Positions 38,779 through 47,833 of a stretch of 64,000 nt of DNA are shown here, piece after piece (position 1 is the stretch's first letter; each line of letters starts with the position of its first letter). The position numbers and the translations under genes were made by a program. The notes under the pieces are model-generated. The model ran no database searches and had not been told where the DNA came from. It saw only the letters and a program-made list of their open reading frames with translations. The stretch comes from an uncultured Methylococcaceae bacterium. GTDB lineage: Bacteria > Pseudomonadota > Gammaproteobacteria > Methylococcales > Methylomonadaceae. The DNA lies in NCBI GenBank assembly GCA_903938485.1, contig CAJADF010000127.1:1-64000 (forward strand), written 5' to 3'.

Positions 38779-40650
38779 GTGAAATTTAAAAAAGATTTTG
38801 ATGTGATTGTAGTGGGTGGCGGACATGCGGGTACTGAAGCGGCTTTAGCCTCTGCGCGATGTGGTGCAAAAACCTTATTACTATCACAAAATATTGAAAC
38901 ATTAGGCCAAATGAGCTGCAACCCTGCCATAGGCGGTATCGGTAAAGGTCATCTCGTTAAAGAAATTGATGCCTTAGGCGGCATTATGGCAAAAGCCATT
39001 GATTTAGGTGGCATTCAATTCCGTACATTAAATGCTAGCAAAGGCCCGGCAGTCAGAGCGACTCGAGCGCAAGCAGACCGTAAGCTGTATAAACAAGCGG
39101 TCAGATTTACCTTAGAAAATCAACCCAACTTAGCTTTATTCCAACAAACTGTTTCAGATTTAATTGTTGAAGGAAATAAAGTAGTCGGCGTTAAAACCCA
39201 AATGGGTTTGGATTTTAGAGCAAAGGCCGTCGTCTTAACTGCAGGTACTTTCTTAGCGGGTAAAATTCATATTGGTTTAGAAAACTATAGCGGTGGTAGA
39301 GCGGGGGATCCAGCCTCTGTCACTCTAGCTGAACGCTTACGTGAACTCCCCTTTAGAATTGATCGTTTAAAAACCGGAACACCGCCACGTATTGATGGCA
39401 AAACTATCGATTTTAGTAAATTAGAAGAACAACATGGAGATACTCCCTTGCCAGTTTTCTCATTTATGGGTAAACGCGAGCAACACCCCCGACAAATCCC
39501 TTGTTACATTACACGCACAAACACACAAACACATGACATTATTCGGGCGGGCTTAGACAGATCCCCCTTATATTCTGGCGTCATTGAAGGAATTGGTCCG
39601 CGTTACTGCCCGTCTATTGAAGACAAAATTGTTCGCTTTGCGGATCGAGACACTCATCAAATTTTTGTAGAACCCGAAGGTTTAGATACACATGAGATCT
39701 ATCCTAACGGCATTTCCACCAGTTTACCTTTCGACGTGCAATATGAATTTGTACGTTCCATGTTAGGTTTTGAGAATGCCGAAATTATTCGCCCTGGCTA
39801 TGCAATAGAATATGATTTTTTTGATCCTCGCGACCTGAAAATGTCATTAGAAACCAAGCACATAGATGCTTTGTTTTTTGCCGGCCAAATAAATGGTACT
39901 ACCGGATATGAAGAAGCGGCGGCTCAAGGGTTAATCGCTGGACTTAATGCTGCGCGTTTATCACTAGGATTAGAAAGTTGGTGCCCAACGCGTGACCAAG
40001 CTTATATCGGTGTTATGATTGATGATTTAATTACCTGCGGTACGCAAGAACCTTACCGTATGTTTACTAGTCGAGCTGAATATCGCTTGTTATTACGTGA
40101 AGATAACGCTGATTTACGCTTAACCGAAAAAGGTCGTGAATTAGGTTTAGTGGATGATGACCGCTGGCAAGCCTTTGAAACTAAACGCGAGTCTATATCT
40201 ACTTTACAAGAAGACTTAAAGAAAAAATGGATCAGAGCCGAAACACCCGAAGCAACCCAAGTTGCCGATATTTGGGGTAAGCCTTTACTCAAAGAAGCTA
40301 ATTTAATGGAATTATTGCGTCGACCCGAGGTTGACGTACAACGCTTATTAGGTTTCTTAGAAGGTGGCGAAACGATCAATGAACATGTAGGTGAACAAGT
40401 CGAAATTCAAGCGAAATATGCTGGTTATATTGTTAGACAACAAACCGAAATTGATAAAACGTCGCGCTATGATCATCTAAAACTACCTGACAGCTTAGAC
40501 TACACCATCGTCCCCGGATTATCGAATGAAGTGAGCCAAAAGCTTAAAGCTCAACGCCCAGAAACATTAGGCCAAGCTTCACGTATTCCTGGCATGACAC
40601 CCGCAGCTATATCGTTATTATTAGTTTATTTAAAAAAGAAAACTGCCTAA
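38779..40650 (+). CDS. mnmG: tRNA uridine-5-carboxymethylaminomethyl modification enzyme MnmG (GidA)
   Basis: With MnmE it modifies wobble uridine 34 of several tRNAs. The 623-residue protein starts at GTG 38779. The FAD-binding N-terminus reads [21 protein letters not shown] (the diagnostic part is [10 protein letters not shown]). [35 protein letters not shown] and [11 protein letters not shown] are family signatures, and [13 protein letters not shown] closes the FAD site. Its stop overlaps the rsmG start (TAATG). Confidence 0.97.
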   Translation: MKFKKDFDVIVVGGGHAGTEAALASARCGAKTLLLSQNIETLGQMSCNPAIGGIGKGHLVKEIDALGGIMAKAIDLGGIQFRTLNASKGPAVRATRAQADRKLYKQAVRFTLENQPNLALFQQTVSDLIVEGNKVVGVKTQMGLDFRAKAVVLTAGTFLAGKIHIGLENYSGGRAGDPASVTLAERLRELPFRIDRLKTGTPPRIDGKTIDFSKLEEQHGDTPLPVFSFMGKREQHPRQIPCYITRTNTQTHDIIRAGLDRSPLYSGVIEGIGPRYCPSIEDKIVRFADRDTHQIFVEPEGLDTHEIYPNGISTSLPFDVQYEFVRSMLGFENAEIIRPGYAIEYDFFDPRDLKMSLETKHIDALFFAGQINGTTGYEEAAAQGLIAGLNAARLSLGLESWCPTRDQAYIGVMIDDLITCGTQEPYRMFTSRAEYRLLLREDNADLRLTEKGRELGLVDDDRWQAFETKRESISTLQEDLKKKWIRAETPEATQVADIWGKPLLKEANLMELLRRPEVDVQRLLGFLEGGETINEHVGEQVEIQAKYAGYIVRQQTEIDKTSRYDHLKLPDSLDYTIVPGLSNEVSQKLKAQRPETLGQASRIPGMTPAAISLLLVYLKKKTA

Positions 40651-41267
40651 TGGAATCCTGTAAAAATTCTCTACTTACTGGTCTTGTAGCGCTTAATATC
40701 GATTTAGAGGAACATAAAGTTGCGAAACTATTAGCGTTTGTGCAATTACTTGAAAAATGGAATAAGGCCTATAATTTAACAGCTATTAGAAATAAAGAGG
40801 CCATGATTGGCCTTCATATATTAGATAGCTTAGCAGTTGCTCCCTATGTACAAGGCCCTAGAATCATAGATATTGGCACAGGTGCAGGCTTACCAGGAAT
40901 ACCATTAGCCATCTTCTATCCCGATATAGAATTTACCTTATTAGATAGTAATGCTAAAAAAACACGCTTTGTACAACAAGTTATTCTGGAATTAGGACTT
41001 AAAAACATTACTGTCTGTCACACAAGAGTAGAACAATACCAACCTGAGCTAAACTTTGATACAGTTATCACGCGTGCATTCGCGAGTTTGCCAGATATTT
41101 TAGCATTAACAACCCGTTTACTATCAGAGCAGGGTATATTATTAGCCATGAAAGGCCAAGCAACTGATATTCCCGAACTAGAAAACGCTCAAACAACCAT
41201 TATTCCTATCCATGTTCCAGATGTAGATGCGGAAAGATGTCTGGTTAAAATTCAATTAACTAAATAA
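40650..41267 (+). CDS. rsmG: 16S rRNA (guanine-N7) methyltransferase RsmG (GidB)
   Basis: Methylates G527 of 16S rRNA using S-adenosylmethionine. It is 205 residues, the family size. The SAM-binding motif is DIGTGAGLPGIPLAI near residue 72, followed by FTLLDSNAKKTRFVQ and ITRAFASLPDIL. ROS: loss of this gene confers low-level streptomycin resistance in other bacteria. It is coupled to mnmG and lies 14 bases before parA. Confidence 0.96.
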   Translation: MESCKNSLLTGLVALNIDLEEHKVAKLLAFVQLLEKWNKAYNLTAIRNKEAMIGLHILDSLAVAPYVQGPRIIDIGTGAGLPGIPLAIFYPDIEFTLLDSNAKKTRFVQQVILELGLKNITVCHTRVEQYQPELNFDTVITRAFASLPDILALTTRLLSEQGILLAMKGQATDIPELENAQTTIIPIHVPDVDAERCLVKIQLTK

Positions 41268-41281
41268 TTCGAGGAAACTGC

Positions 41282-42046
41282 GTGGGAAAAATAATTGCCG
41301 TAACCAACCAAAAAGGTGGCGTAGGAAAAACGACCACCAGTGTTAACTTAGCCGCTTGTTTAGCGGTTGCTAAAAAACGCGTATTATTAATAGATCTTGA
41401 CCCACAAGGTAATGCAGCCATGGGTTGTGGTGTTGATAAACAACAAGTTAAATACTCAAGCTACGACTTATTAATGGAAGACGTACCGGCTGCTGCAACC
41501 ATTATTTATCAAGAAAACATTAAACTTTCTGTCATTGCTGGCAATGAAGATTTAACAGCCGCAGAAATCAAATTAATTCATGCCGATCGTAAAGAGTTAA
41601 GACTTTCAGATGCCTTAAATTCTATAAAAGACGACTTTGATTATATTCTTATAGACTGCCCGCCATCTTTAAACATGTTAACTTTAAACGCGATGGTGGC
41701 AGCAGATAGTTTATTAATACCTATGCAATGTGAGTATTACGCTCTTGAAGGGATCTCTGCGTTAATGAGCACTTTGCAAAATATTCAAAATACTGTGAAT
41801 CCTAACCTACACCTAGAAGGTATTTTACGAACAATGTACGATGATAGGAATCGTCTTACAAAAGATGTATCTGAACAATTGATTCGCTACTTTGGAGATA
41901 AAGTCTTTAGAACTTGCATCCCAAGAAATATTCGCTTAGCTGAAGCGCCAAGTCATGGTTTGCCAGTTATTAACTATGATAAGACTTCGCGAGGTACTTT
42001 AGCTTATATCGCCCTAGCAAAAGAAATGATCAACATAAACAAATAA
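41282..42046 (+). CDS. parA: Chromosome partitioning ATPase ParA
   Basis: A Walker-type partition ATPase of 254 residues from a GTG start with GAGG upstream. The deviant Walker A is NQKGGVGKTTTSVNLA (residues 9-24, with the signature Lys11). DLDPQGNAAMG and DYILIDCPPSLNMLT are the other nucleotide motifs. There is no N-terminal DNA-binding domain, so it is the chromosomal (Soj) type. It lies between rsmG and a short ParB-like gene, with parB beyond. Confidence 0.97.
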   Translation: MGKIIAVTNQKGGVGKTTTSVNLAACLAVAKKRVLLIDLDPQGNAAMGCGVDKQQVKYSSYDLLMEDVPAAATIIYQENIKLSVIAGNEDLTAAEIKLIHADRKELRLSDALNSIKDDFDYILIDCPPSLNMLTLNAMVAADSLLIPMQCEYYALEGISALMSTLQNIQNTVNPNLHLEGILRTMYDDRNRLTKDVSEQLIRYFGDKVFRTCIPRNIRLAEAPSHGLPVINYDKTSRGTLAYIALAKEMININK

Positions 42047-42051
42047 AACGC

Positions 42052-42381
42052 ATGTCCATAAAAAAACGAGGCCTAGGCCGTGGGCTTGAAGCATTACTTG
42101 TTAATGTATCAACACTTGAAGATAATCAAGCACAACGTACTGATACCGAAGCCAACAATAAATTAAGTACAAATAACCAACTAAACTCAAATAATGCTAA
42201 TAACCAAACGCCAGATGAGTATATAAGACAAATAGCTGATGGTAATATTATTAAAAGCAGCTCTAGTACTTTATCCTATCAAGAAGAAAGTCATTTATCA
42301 AATGCCTCACATTTATTAAAAGAAGCTGAAAGTTTAATGGCGTTATTAATTGAATTTGAAGAGTTGCTATTAAACCGTTAA
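42052..42381 (+). CDS. Mini ParB-like protein with only the ParA-contact peptide
   Basis: A 109-residue protein six bases after parA. Its first 17 residues (MSIKKRGLGRGLEALLV) closely match the start of the real ParB (STKRGLGRGLDALLG). In ParB families this basic N-terminal peptide stimulates ParA ATPase. Nothing else of ParB is present: no CTP-binding GERRWRA box, helix-turn-helix or dimer domain. The middle is asparagine-rich and low-complexity (NNQLNSNNANNQTPDEY). The end is a helix (LLKEAESLMALLIEFEELLL). It may modulate ParA without binding DNA, or be a decayed parB duplicate. Confidence 0.82.
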   Translation: MSIKKRGLGRGLEALLVNVSTLEDNQAQRTDTEANNKLSTNNQLNSNNANNQTPDEYIRQIADGNIIKSSSSTLSYQEESHLSNASHLLKEAESLMALLIEFEELLLNR

Positions 42382-42488
42382 GATTATCCTTAAACATAAA
42401 TAGAGTATCTGAATAATATAATTGACTAAAGACCTACTAAAATACTTACTTTAGTTTTAACTACTATTACCCATAATAAAGAGAAAAA

Positions 42489-43349
42489 ATGTCTTCAACT
42501 AAACGTGGATTAGGTCGAGGTCTAGATGCCTTATTAGGTGATGTTTCTGTTAAAGACCCTAAGGATAAACAACATCTTCAAACACTGCCTATTGAATATC
42601 TGCAACGCGGCAAATATCAACCTAGGCAAGACATTAATCCTGAGAAACTTCAAGAACTAGCGGATTCAATTAAAGCACAAGGTATTATTCAACCGATTTT
42701 GGTGCGTAAAGTTGGGTTTGAAAAATATGAAATCATCGCGGGTGAAAGACGCTGGCGAGCAGCACAAGTTGTGGGCTTAATTCAAGTTCCCGTCGTGATA
42801 AAAGAAATTGATGATCGATCGGCCATGGCCATGGCTCTTATTGAAAATATTCAACGAGAAGACCTTAATGCTTTAGAAGAAGCCGAAGCCTTAAAACGCC
42901 TAATTGATGAGTTTGAAATGACCCATCAACACGTCGCCGAAGCCATTGGTAAGTCACGAACCACTGTAACAAATCTTTTAAGATTAATAGAATTACATCA
43001 CGAGGTAAAAAAACTTTTAGCCAATAATCAATTAGAAATGGGACACGCACGTGCTTTATTAGGTGTTGAAGGTATCAAGCAAGTCACCTTAGCCAATAAA
43101 GTCGCTAAAGAAGGGTTAACAGTCAGAGCTACAGAACGCTTAGTTAAAGAAAGCCAGGCTGAACCCAAAGTAGCTATTGTGAAAACTATTGATAACGACA
43201 CCTTGAGACTACAAAACAGCCTAACCGCAAAGTTGGGCGCCAAAGTAACTATTGATCACAAAAGCAATGGTTCTGGAAAAGTAGTTATTAACTACTCAAG
43301 CCTTGATGAACTTGATGGAATTATTGAGCAATTTAATATTTCTGATTGA
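42489..43349 (+). CDS. parB: Chromosome partitioning protein ParB
   Basis: The centromere-binding CTPase, 286 residues. The N-terminal ParA-contact peptide (KRGLGRGLDALLG) is followed by the CTP-binding segments YQPRQDI, GIIQPILVR and AGERRWRAAQ, ENIQREDLNALEEAEAL, and a helix-turn-helix (HQHVAEAIGKSRTTVTNLLRL). The C-terminal dimer domain ends IIEQFNISD. I found no consensus parS (TGTTTCACGTGAAACA) in the window. It is 107 bases from the mini ParB-like gene. Confidence 0.97.
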   Translation: MSSTKRGLGRGLDALLGDVSVKDPKDKQHLQTLPIEYLQRGKYQPRQDINPEKLQELADSIKAQGIIQPILVRKVGFEKYEIIAGERRWRAAQVVGLIQVPVVIKEIDDRSAMAMALIENIQREDLNALEEAEALKRLIDEFEMTHQHVAEAIGKSRTTVTNLLRLIELHHEVKKLLANNQLEMGHARALLGVEGIKQVTLANKVAKEGLTVRATERLVKESQAEPKVAIVKTIDNDTLRLQNSLTAKLGAKVTIDHKSNGSGKVVINYSSLDELDGIIEQFNISD

Positions 43350-43427
43350 ATTTATGGCTGCAAAGTAAAATGGATTAAAATACTCACAGCCCAACAAAAT
43401 CAACACAGAAATAATAAATATTATTGA

Positions 43428-43940
43428 TTAATTTACCGCACCTAACTCTGGATCATCATATAAACGCACTTTTTTCCAACCGACAAACTTATCATCATAG
43501 AAAGGTATATCGTTGTCTATAGAGACCTCGTAACAGATTCTAAATAATTTAGCCGTTCTAAAAGCATGTAACTCATCATCAGCAGTCACTTTGTCTACGT
43601 TACCCACTTGGAAAGTTTTATTTCTTGACTTGCCATTACTCACCCAAAAAACGGTATAACAAAGATAATTCTTATCTTTTCTATGATCATACTTAATCGT
43701 TCTGGACACACCCGTTACACCTGTGGTGGTTTTATTTTTTGGTGGTTTTAAAAAGCGTGTCTTACTCCCTTTTAACACGACTAGCATCTGATCTCGCCAG
43801 GTGATTGCCGCATTTAATGATTTAGATTTATTCCCCCATAGTTTATGAGAAAAATAACGACTACTCTCTTTACCACGCCTAACTATACGCACTTGATAGC
43901 CAAATAAATCCGGCTCAGTTATATGTTTGTTTTTTGGCAA
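43428..43940 (-). CDS. AP2-like DNA-binding domain protein (tentative)
   Basis: A 170-residue basic protein. It starts with GYQVRIVRRGKESSRYFSH, then WRDQMLVVLKG. The central segment GVTGVSRTI, YTVFWVSNGKSRNKTFQVG and HAFRTAKLFR has the three-strand-plus-helix pattern of AP2/integrase-type DNA-binding domains, which in bacteria often accompany HNH nucleases. No HNH motif is present here. The domain call is tentative. It is convergent with parB. Confidence 0.75.
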   Translation of the reverse strand: MPKNKHITEPDLFGYQVRIVRRGKESSRYFSHKLWGNKSKSLNAAITWRDQMLVVLKGSKTRFLKPPKNKTTTGVTGVSRTIKYDHRKDKNYLCYTVFWVSNGKSRNKTFQVGNVDKVTADDELHAFRTAKLFRICYEVSIDNDIPFYDDKFVGWKKVRLYDDPELGAVN

Positions 43941-44222
43941 AATACACCTCTTTACGAAGGATTATAATAATTTGAAGTTAACGGCAATACTATGTAGCCT
44001 AACTGTTAGAATCAATTATAGACTCTAAATTGCAATAATGTAATATTTTTGTAACTTTAATATTGCAAATATTGCACTTTCTTGAAAAAAAGCAAATTCT
44101 TAGACAAGAACACTAGACATTTACCAACTAATTCAGTGTAGAATATATCGATACCACTACATTAGTTACTGGTACTGAAATTCATAACCTTTTGCTTTTT
44201 CGAATTTTTTTGGAGATAAACA
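43941..44222. other. Intergenic region upstream of the peroxiredoxin gene
   Basis: An AT-rich 280-base region between divergent genes. The motif ATTGCAA occurs at about 44029 and again twice close together near 44070-44086, possibly a regulator site. I cannot assign an OxyR site or one clear promoter. Confidence 0.4.
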
Positions 44223-44825
44223 ATGAGCGTATTAGTTGGTAAACAAGCCCCTGATTTTACAGTTCCTGCCGTACTAGGAAACGGTGAAATAGTTGACTCA
44301 TTCAACTTTTCTGATGCAACTAGCGGCAAATATGCTGTTGTATTTTTCTACCCATTAGACTTTACATTCGTATGCCCAAGTGAATTAATTGCATTGGATC
44401 ACCGTATGGATGAATTTACTAACCGTGGCGTTGAAGTGATTGCAGTTTCTATTGACTCACACTTCACACACAACGCATGGCGTAACACTCCAATCAATAA
44501 AGGTGGCATTGGTGCAGTTCGTTACACAATGGCAGCTGACTTAACACACAGCATCGCTAAAGATTATGACGTTGAAACTGCCGGTGGTGTTGCATTCCGT
44601 GGCACGTTCTTAATTGATACTAACGGCGTAGTTCGTCACCAAGTTGTTAACGATCTACCATTAGGTCGTGACATGGATGAATTACTACGTATGGTTGACG
44701 CTCTGCAATTCCATGAAGAACACGGTGAAGTTTGCCCTGCAGGATGGAACAAAGGCGACAAAGGTATGAATGCAAGCCCTGCTGGCGTTGCGGAATACTT
44801 AGATCAAAACGCTGATAAATTATAA
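44223..44825 (+). CDS. 2-Cys peroxiredoxin (AhpC/Prx1 group)
   Basis: A cytoplasmic peroxidase of 200 residues with a GGAG ribosome site. The peroxidatic Cys51 is in PLDFTFVCPSELIALD and the resolving Cys171 in EVCPAGWNKG. RGTFLIDTNGVVRHQ completes the thioredoxin fold. It belongs to the typical 2-Cys (Prx1) group, not the enteric AhpC operon with AhpF; no ahpF is near. Its codon use looks optimised, with few rare codons, consistent with high expression. A strong hairpin follows. Confidence 0.95.
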   Translation: MSVLVGKQAPDFTVPAVLGNGEIVDSFNFSDATSGKYAVVFFYPLDFTFVCPSELIALDHRMDEFTNRGVEVIAVSIDSHFTHNAWRNTPINKGGIGAVRYTMAADLTHSIAKDYDVETAGGVAFRGTFLIDTNGVVRHQVVNDLPLGRDMDELLRMVDALQFHEEHGEVCPAGWNKGDKGMNASPAGVAEYLDQNADKL

Positions 44826-44832
44826 TCAGTAG

Positions 44833-44864
44833 AAGGTGCAAGCATTTTTGAATGCTTGCACCTT
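44833..44864. terminator. Hairpin terminator between convergent genes
   Basis: AAGGTGCAAGCATT (44833-44846) pairs perfectly with AATGCTTGCACCTT (44851-44864) around TTTG. It lies between the peroxiredoxin gene and the convergent small membrane protein gene and can serve both. Confidence 0.88.
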
Positions 44865-44870
44865 AATTTA

Positions 44871-45152
44871 CTATTTATTAACAACGTCTACCAATAATCT
44901 TTTTCTTACTAAGAACACCGTTGTTAAACCTGCCAAAGTGGGCAACAACAACACGATAAAACCTATAAACGCACCTTTAGCGGTCAGACCAGTTAAAGCA
45001 CTAACCACGGTAAGCTTAACTATCCACCAAGCAATCCAATAACCAACAACTCCCACTGCAGACCATTTAACCCCATTTTGACCTACAGTTATAGCGCTTT
45101 TATAAAACCATACGACAACCGCAATTGCGGATAATATTGCGATGAACGCCAT
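44871..45152 (-). CDS. Small multi-pass membrane protein
   Basis: A 93-residue very hydrophobic protein with about three membrane segments (IAILSAIAVVVWFY; VVGYWIAWWIVKLTVVSAL; FIGFIVLLLPTLAGLTTVFL). It ends in a basic tail. No family is recognised. It is convergent with the peroxiredoxin gene across a shared terminator. Confidence 0.72.
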   Translation of the reverse strand: MAFIAILSAIAVVVWFYKSAITVGQNGVKWSAVGVVGYWIAWWIVKLTVVSALTGLTAKGAFIGFIVLLLPTLAGLTTVFLVRKRLLVDVVNK

Positions 45153-45323
45153 ACCTTACCCTCTCTGATAATTTTTATTATTAATGATAAATAAATTCTA
45201 GAATTTATCTGGCCCTAAAGCCACATGATATTCGATAATAGCCAAGTATTAAACCTTATTTAAACCAAATATTTATTGTGCTTACAATGTTGTCATTAAG
45301 TTATCCACGCACCTCTTAATTTT

Positions 45324-46379
45324 ATGGATCCTATAGATTTTCAACAAAATATCCTCAATTGGTTTGACTTAAATGGCCGTAAAGACTTGCCTTGGCAACA
45401 AAATATATCTCCCTATCGAGTTTGGCTATCTGAAACAATGCTCCAACAAACTCAAGTAACAACAGTTATACCGTATTTTCATAACTTTATTGCCCAATTT
45501 CCTAATATTGAAGATTTAGCTGCAGCACCTATTGATGCTGTGTTACTTCTATGGTCTGGTTTAGGCTATTATGCAAGAGCACGTAATCTGCACAAGAGCG
45601 CGCAAATTATCACTAGACAAGGCTATTTTCCAAATAATATAGACGAATTAATAGCCTTACCTGGCATTGGTCAATCTACAGCCGGCGCAATTTTAAGCAT
45701 TGCATTCCAAAACAGCCATCCTATTCTTGACGGTAATGTTAGAAGAGTATTAGCGCGCTTTAAAGGGATATCAGGTTGGCCAGGAAGCACTGTAGTAAAT
45801 AAACAATTATGGGGCATTAGCAAAAACTTAACCCCTCAACATCGAGTGGCTGATTACACTCAAGCCATAATGGATTTAGGGGCTACCGTTTGTACGCGAA
45901 GCAAACCAGCTTGTTATAAATGTCCACTCAATAGTCAATGTTTTGCAAATGCTACTGAGTCAGTACATTTATTACCCACACCTAAGCCATCTAAGATCAT
46001 TCCAGTAAAACAACTCACCTTTTTATTGCTAAAAAACACACATCAAGAAATAGCACTCATAAAAAGACCTCCTACCGGAATATGGGGGGGCTTATGGAGC
46101 CTGCCTGAATTTGATAGTATTAGTTCAGCGTTAGACTGGTGTAATACTAAACAACTAACTATACTAAAATCAAAAACTATAGCCCCACAACGCCACACAT
46201 TTTCTCATTATCATTTAGACTACAGCACCTTAATCGTCCAAACAGATAACCCTATAAATTTTGTGTTGGAAGCTAATCGAAGTGTCTGGTATAAAGAGGC
46301 AAACATGGGTAGCCTTGGCTTACCTGCACCGATTAAATTATTACTTCAACAAAATATACTTGAGAAAAACAATGACTAG
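45324..46379 (+). CDS. mutY: A/G-specific adenine DNA glycosylase
   Basis: Removes adenine mispaired with 8-oxoguanine. It is 351 residues. The catalytic Glu is in LSETMLQQTQV, the helix-hairpin-helix reads PGIGQSTAGAI, and the catalytic Asp is in HPILDGNVRRVLARF. The [4Fe-4S] ligands are Cys190, Cys197, Cys200 and Cys206. A C-terminal NUDIX-like domain (IWGGLWSLPEF) recognises 8-oxoG. Its last eight bases overlap yggX, the usual mutY-yggX pair. Confidence 0.97.
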   Translation: MDPIDFQQNILNWFDLNGRKDLPWQQNISPYRVWLSETMLQQTQVTTVIPYFHNFIAQFPNIEDLAAAPIDAVLLLWSGLGYYARARNLHKSAQIITRQGYFPNNIDELIALPGIGQSTAGAILSIAFQNSHPILDGNVRRVLARFKGISGWPGSTVVNKQLWGISKNLTPQHRVADYTQAIMDLGATVCTRSKPACYKCPLNSQCFANATESVHLLPTPKPSKIIPVKQLTFLLLKNTHQEIALIKRPPTGIWGGLWSLPEFDSISSALDWCNTKQLTILKSKTIAPQRHTFSHYHLDYSTLIVQTDNPINFVLEANRSVWYKEANMGSLGLPAPIKLLLQQNILEKNND

Positions 46380-46644
46380 AATAGTTAACTGCGTAAAACT
46401 TGGCATATTGGCAGAAGGTTTTGATGAACCACCTTTTCCTGGGCCAAATGGCCAAGAAATTTATGAGCATATTTCAAAGCAAGCTTGGAAAGATTGGCTA
46501 AGCAAACAAACTATGCTTATAAATGAAAATAGATTGGCGAGTTTCGACCCTAAAGCTCGCGCGTTTTTAGCTGAAGAAAGAACTAAATTTCTATTTGAAA
46601 ACAACAATGATATGCCAAATGGCTATGTACCGCCCAAAGCATAA
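46372..46644 (+). CDS. yggX: Fe(2+)-trafficking protein YggX
   Basis: A 90-residue protein linked to iron handling and protection of Fe-S clusters from oxidation. The start at 46372 (MTRIVNCVKLG) is fixed by the family N-terminus; upstream codons in frame belong to mutY DNA. EGFDEPPFPGPNGQ and WKDWLSKQTMLINENRL are diagnostic. It overlaps mutY and ends before a hairpin terminator. Confidence 0.96.
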   Translation: MTRIVNCVKLGILAEGFDEPPFPGPNGQEIYEHISKQAWKDWLSKQTMLINENRLASFDPKARAFLAEERTKFLFENNNDMPNGYVPPKA

Positions 46645-46664
46645 AAAGTAAATGATTTACTGAT

Positions 46665-46697
46665 AAAAAAGGCTTATTAAACACTAAGCCTTTTTTA
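46665..46697 (+). terminator. Rho-independent terminator after yggX
   Basis: AAAAAAGGCTTA (46665-46676) pairs with TAAGCCTTTTTT (46685-46696), giving a T-run for the plus strand. Confidence 0.9.
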
Positions 46698-46784
46698 TTA
46701 AAATTGTTTCTCCCCATATTGTTAAGCTAATCTAATAACTCTTAACAAAACCGTAACAACAATAATCTCTAAATATTCGTTTGA

Positions 46785-47228
46785 TTATAATCCGTTAACT
46801 ATCGCTGGCTTAGCTGCTGGTGGATTAACGTTAGGTGCAACTGGAGCAACCACCGGTGATGGATCCAACTTAATAGTAGAATTAATATCTGGTAAATCCC
46901 TTAAATGTCGATCAGCAGACTCATCATATGGAAACCCTTTGTCTCCCAATGGTCTAACAAATGTATAAGTAGCAGGAGCCAAGACTAAAATACCTGCAGT
47001 TTTTTTAAAGGCATCATGTGGCTTTGGTATAGAAGCTAAAGCTACTAAGGGACTAATACCTGCGAATGCCGCCGTACCTAATCCTGTAACAACCAGACCA
47101 ACAGGTCTATATAACACTACATCTAACAACACAAACAAAGGATCAACAGCCTGTTGACTCTGCGCATTAGCCATCGGGCTACCAGCCAATATTGACACTA
47201 AAAATGTAAAACTAAATAATTTTTTCAT
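46785..47228 (-). CDS. Exported protein of unknown function
   Basis: A 147-residue protein with a clear signal peptide (MKKLFSFTFLVSILAGSPMANA). The next 60 residues are hydrophobic and glycine-rich (DVVLYRPVGLVVTGLGTAAF, SPLVALASIPKPHDAFKK). A short conserved YTFVRPLGD follows, then a proline/valine-rich tail. The pattern recurs in small gammaproteobacterial exported proteins, but no function is known to me. Confidence 0.8.
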   Translation of the reverse strand: MKKLFSFTFLVSILAGSPMANAQSQQAVDPLFVLLDVVLYRPVGLVVTGLGTAAFAGISPLVALASIPKPHDAFKKTAGILVLAPATYTFVRPLGDKGFPYDESADRHLRDLPDINSTIKLDPSPVVAPVAPNVNPPAAKPAIVNGL

Positions 47229-47347
47229 AAGGATCTATTCTAATAGCAATTAAAACTGAGTGAATCGTAAGTTAATTATTAAAACTTGTCCAGCAGGTAA
47301 ACAAAATGTAGGTATTACATAATATGATTAATTGCATAAAAAAACAG

Positions 47348-47833
47348 CTAATCTTTCATTACCGTTACTTTATCACCTACTGTTATTAGGCCACCTTGCA
47401 ACACTTGGGCATTAATTCCTCCATGGCCGCGCATTGCATTATAACCCCCTGATCCTATTTTATTTTCCATCTTTGAACACGGATGACACAAACCCGTCAT
47501 TTGAAAGACCGCAGCGCCTATCTTAAATTTGCAATTTTTTAAGGCCAATAAATTAACACCTTTTATCAGCAAATTACGCCGTAAAACTTCTGGCGGAATT
47601 TCTTTACCCAACATAGATTCCAGTACCGCTAAATGCTCATATTGTAATAAAGTGACTTGTCTCCGGCCACTATTACCATTATATCGATCGCCCATTAAAC
47701 CCGATCGCGTATCAGTTAATACCTCATCTACCACTATCATAGGCTCGCCTTTAGCGGGCCTTACACCTATCCACATTACTTCCCCAGCATACGGAAAGAT
47801 CTGTAGTAATTCAGCTAAACTTAATTGACTCAT
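47348..47833 (-). CDS. MOSC-domain protein
   Basis: A 161-residue stand-alone MOSC (molybdenum cofactor sulfurase C-terminal-like) domain. DRYNGNSGRRQVTLLQ, EVLRRNLLIKGVNLLALKN and the conserved cysteine in MTGLCHPCSKME fit the family. MOSC proteins move sulfur or bind molybdenum cofactor; the exact substrate is unknown. Its ATG overlaps the stop of the upstream kinase (ATGA). Confidence 0.9.
   Translation of the reverse strand: MSQLSLAELLQIFPYAGEVMWIGVRPAKGEPMIVVDEVLTDTRSGLMGDRYNGNSGRRQVTLLQYEHLAVLESMLGKEIPPEVLRRNLLIKGVNLLALKNCKFKIGAAVFQMTGLCHPCSKMENKIGSGGYNAMRGHGGINAQVLQGGLITVGDKVTVMKD

Noticed and set aside
42382-42488. parS site near parB
   Set aside because: No TGTTTCACGTGAAACA-like sequence was found here or elsewhere in the window. 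The CACGTG cores seen (31181, 54330 region) lack the flanking bases.
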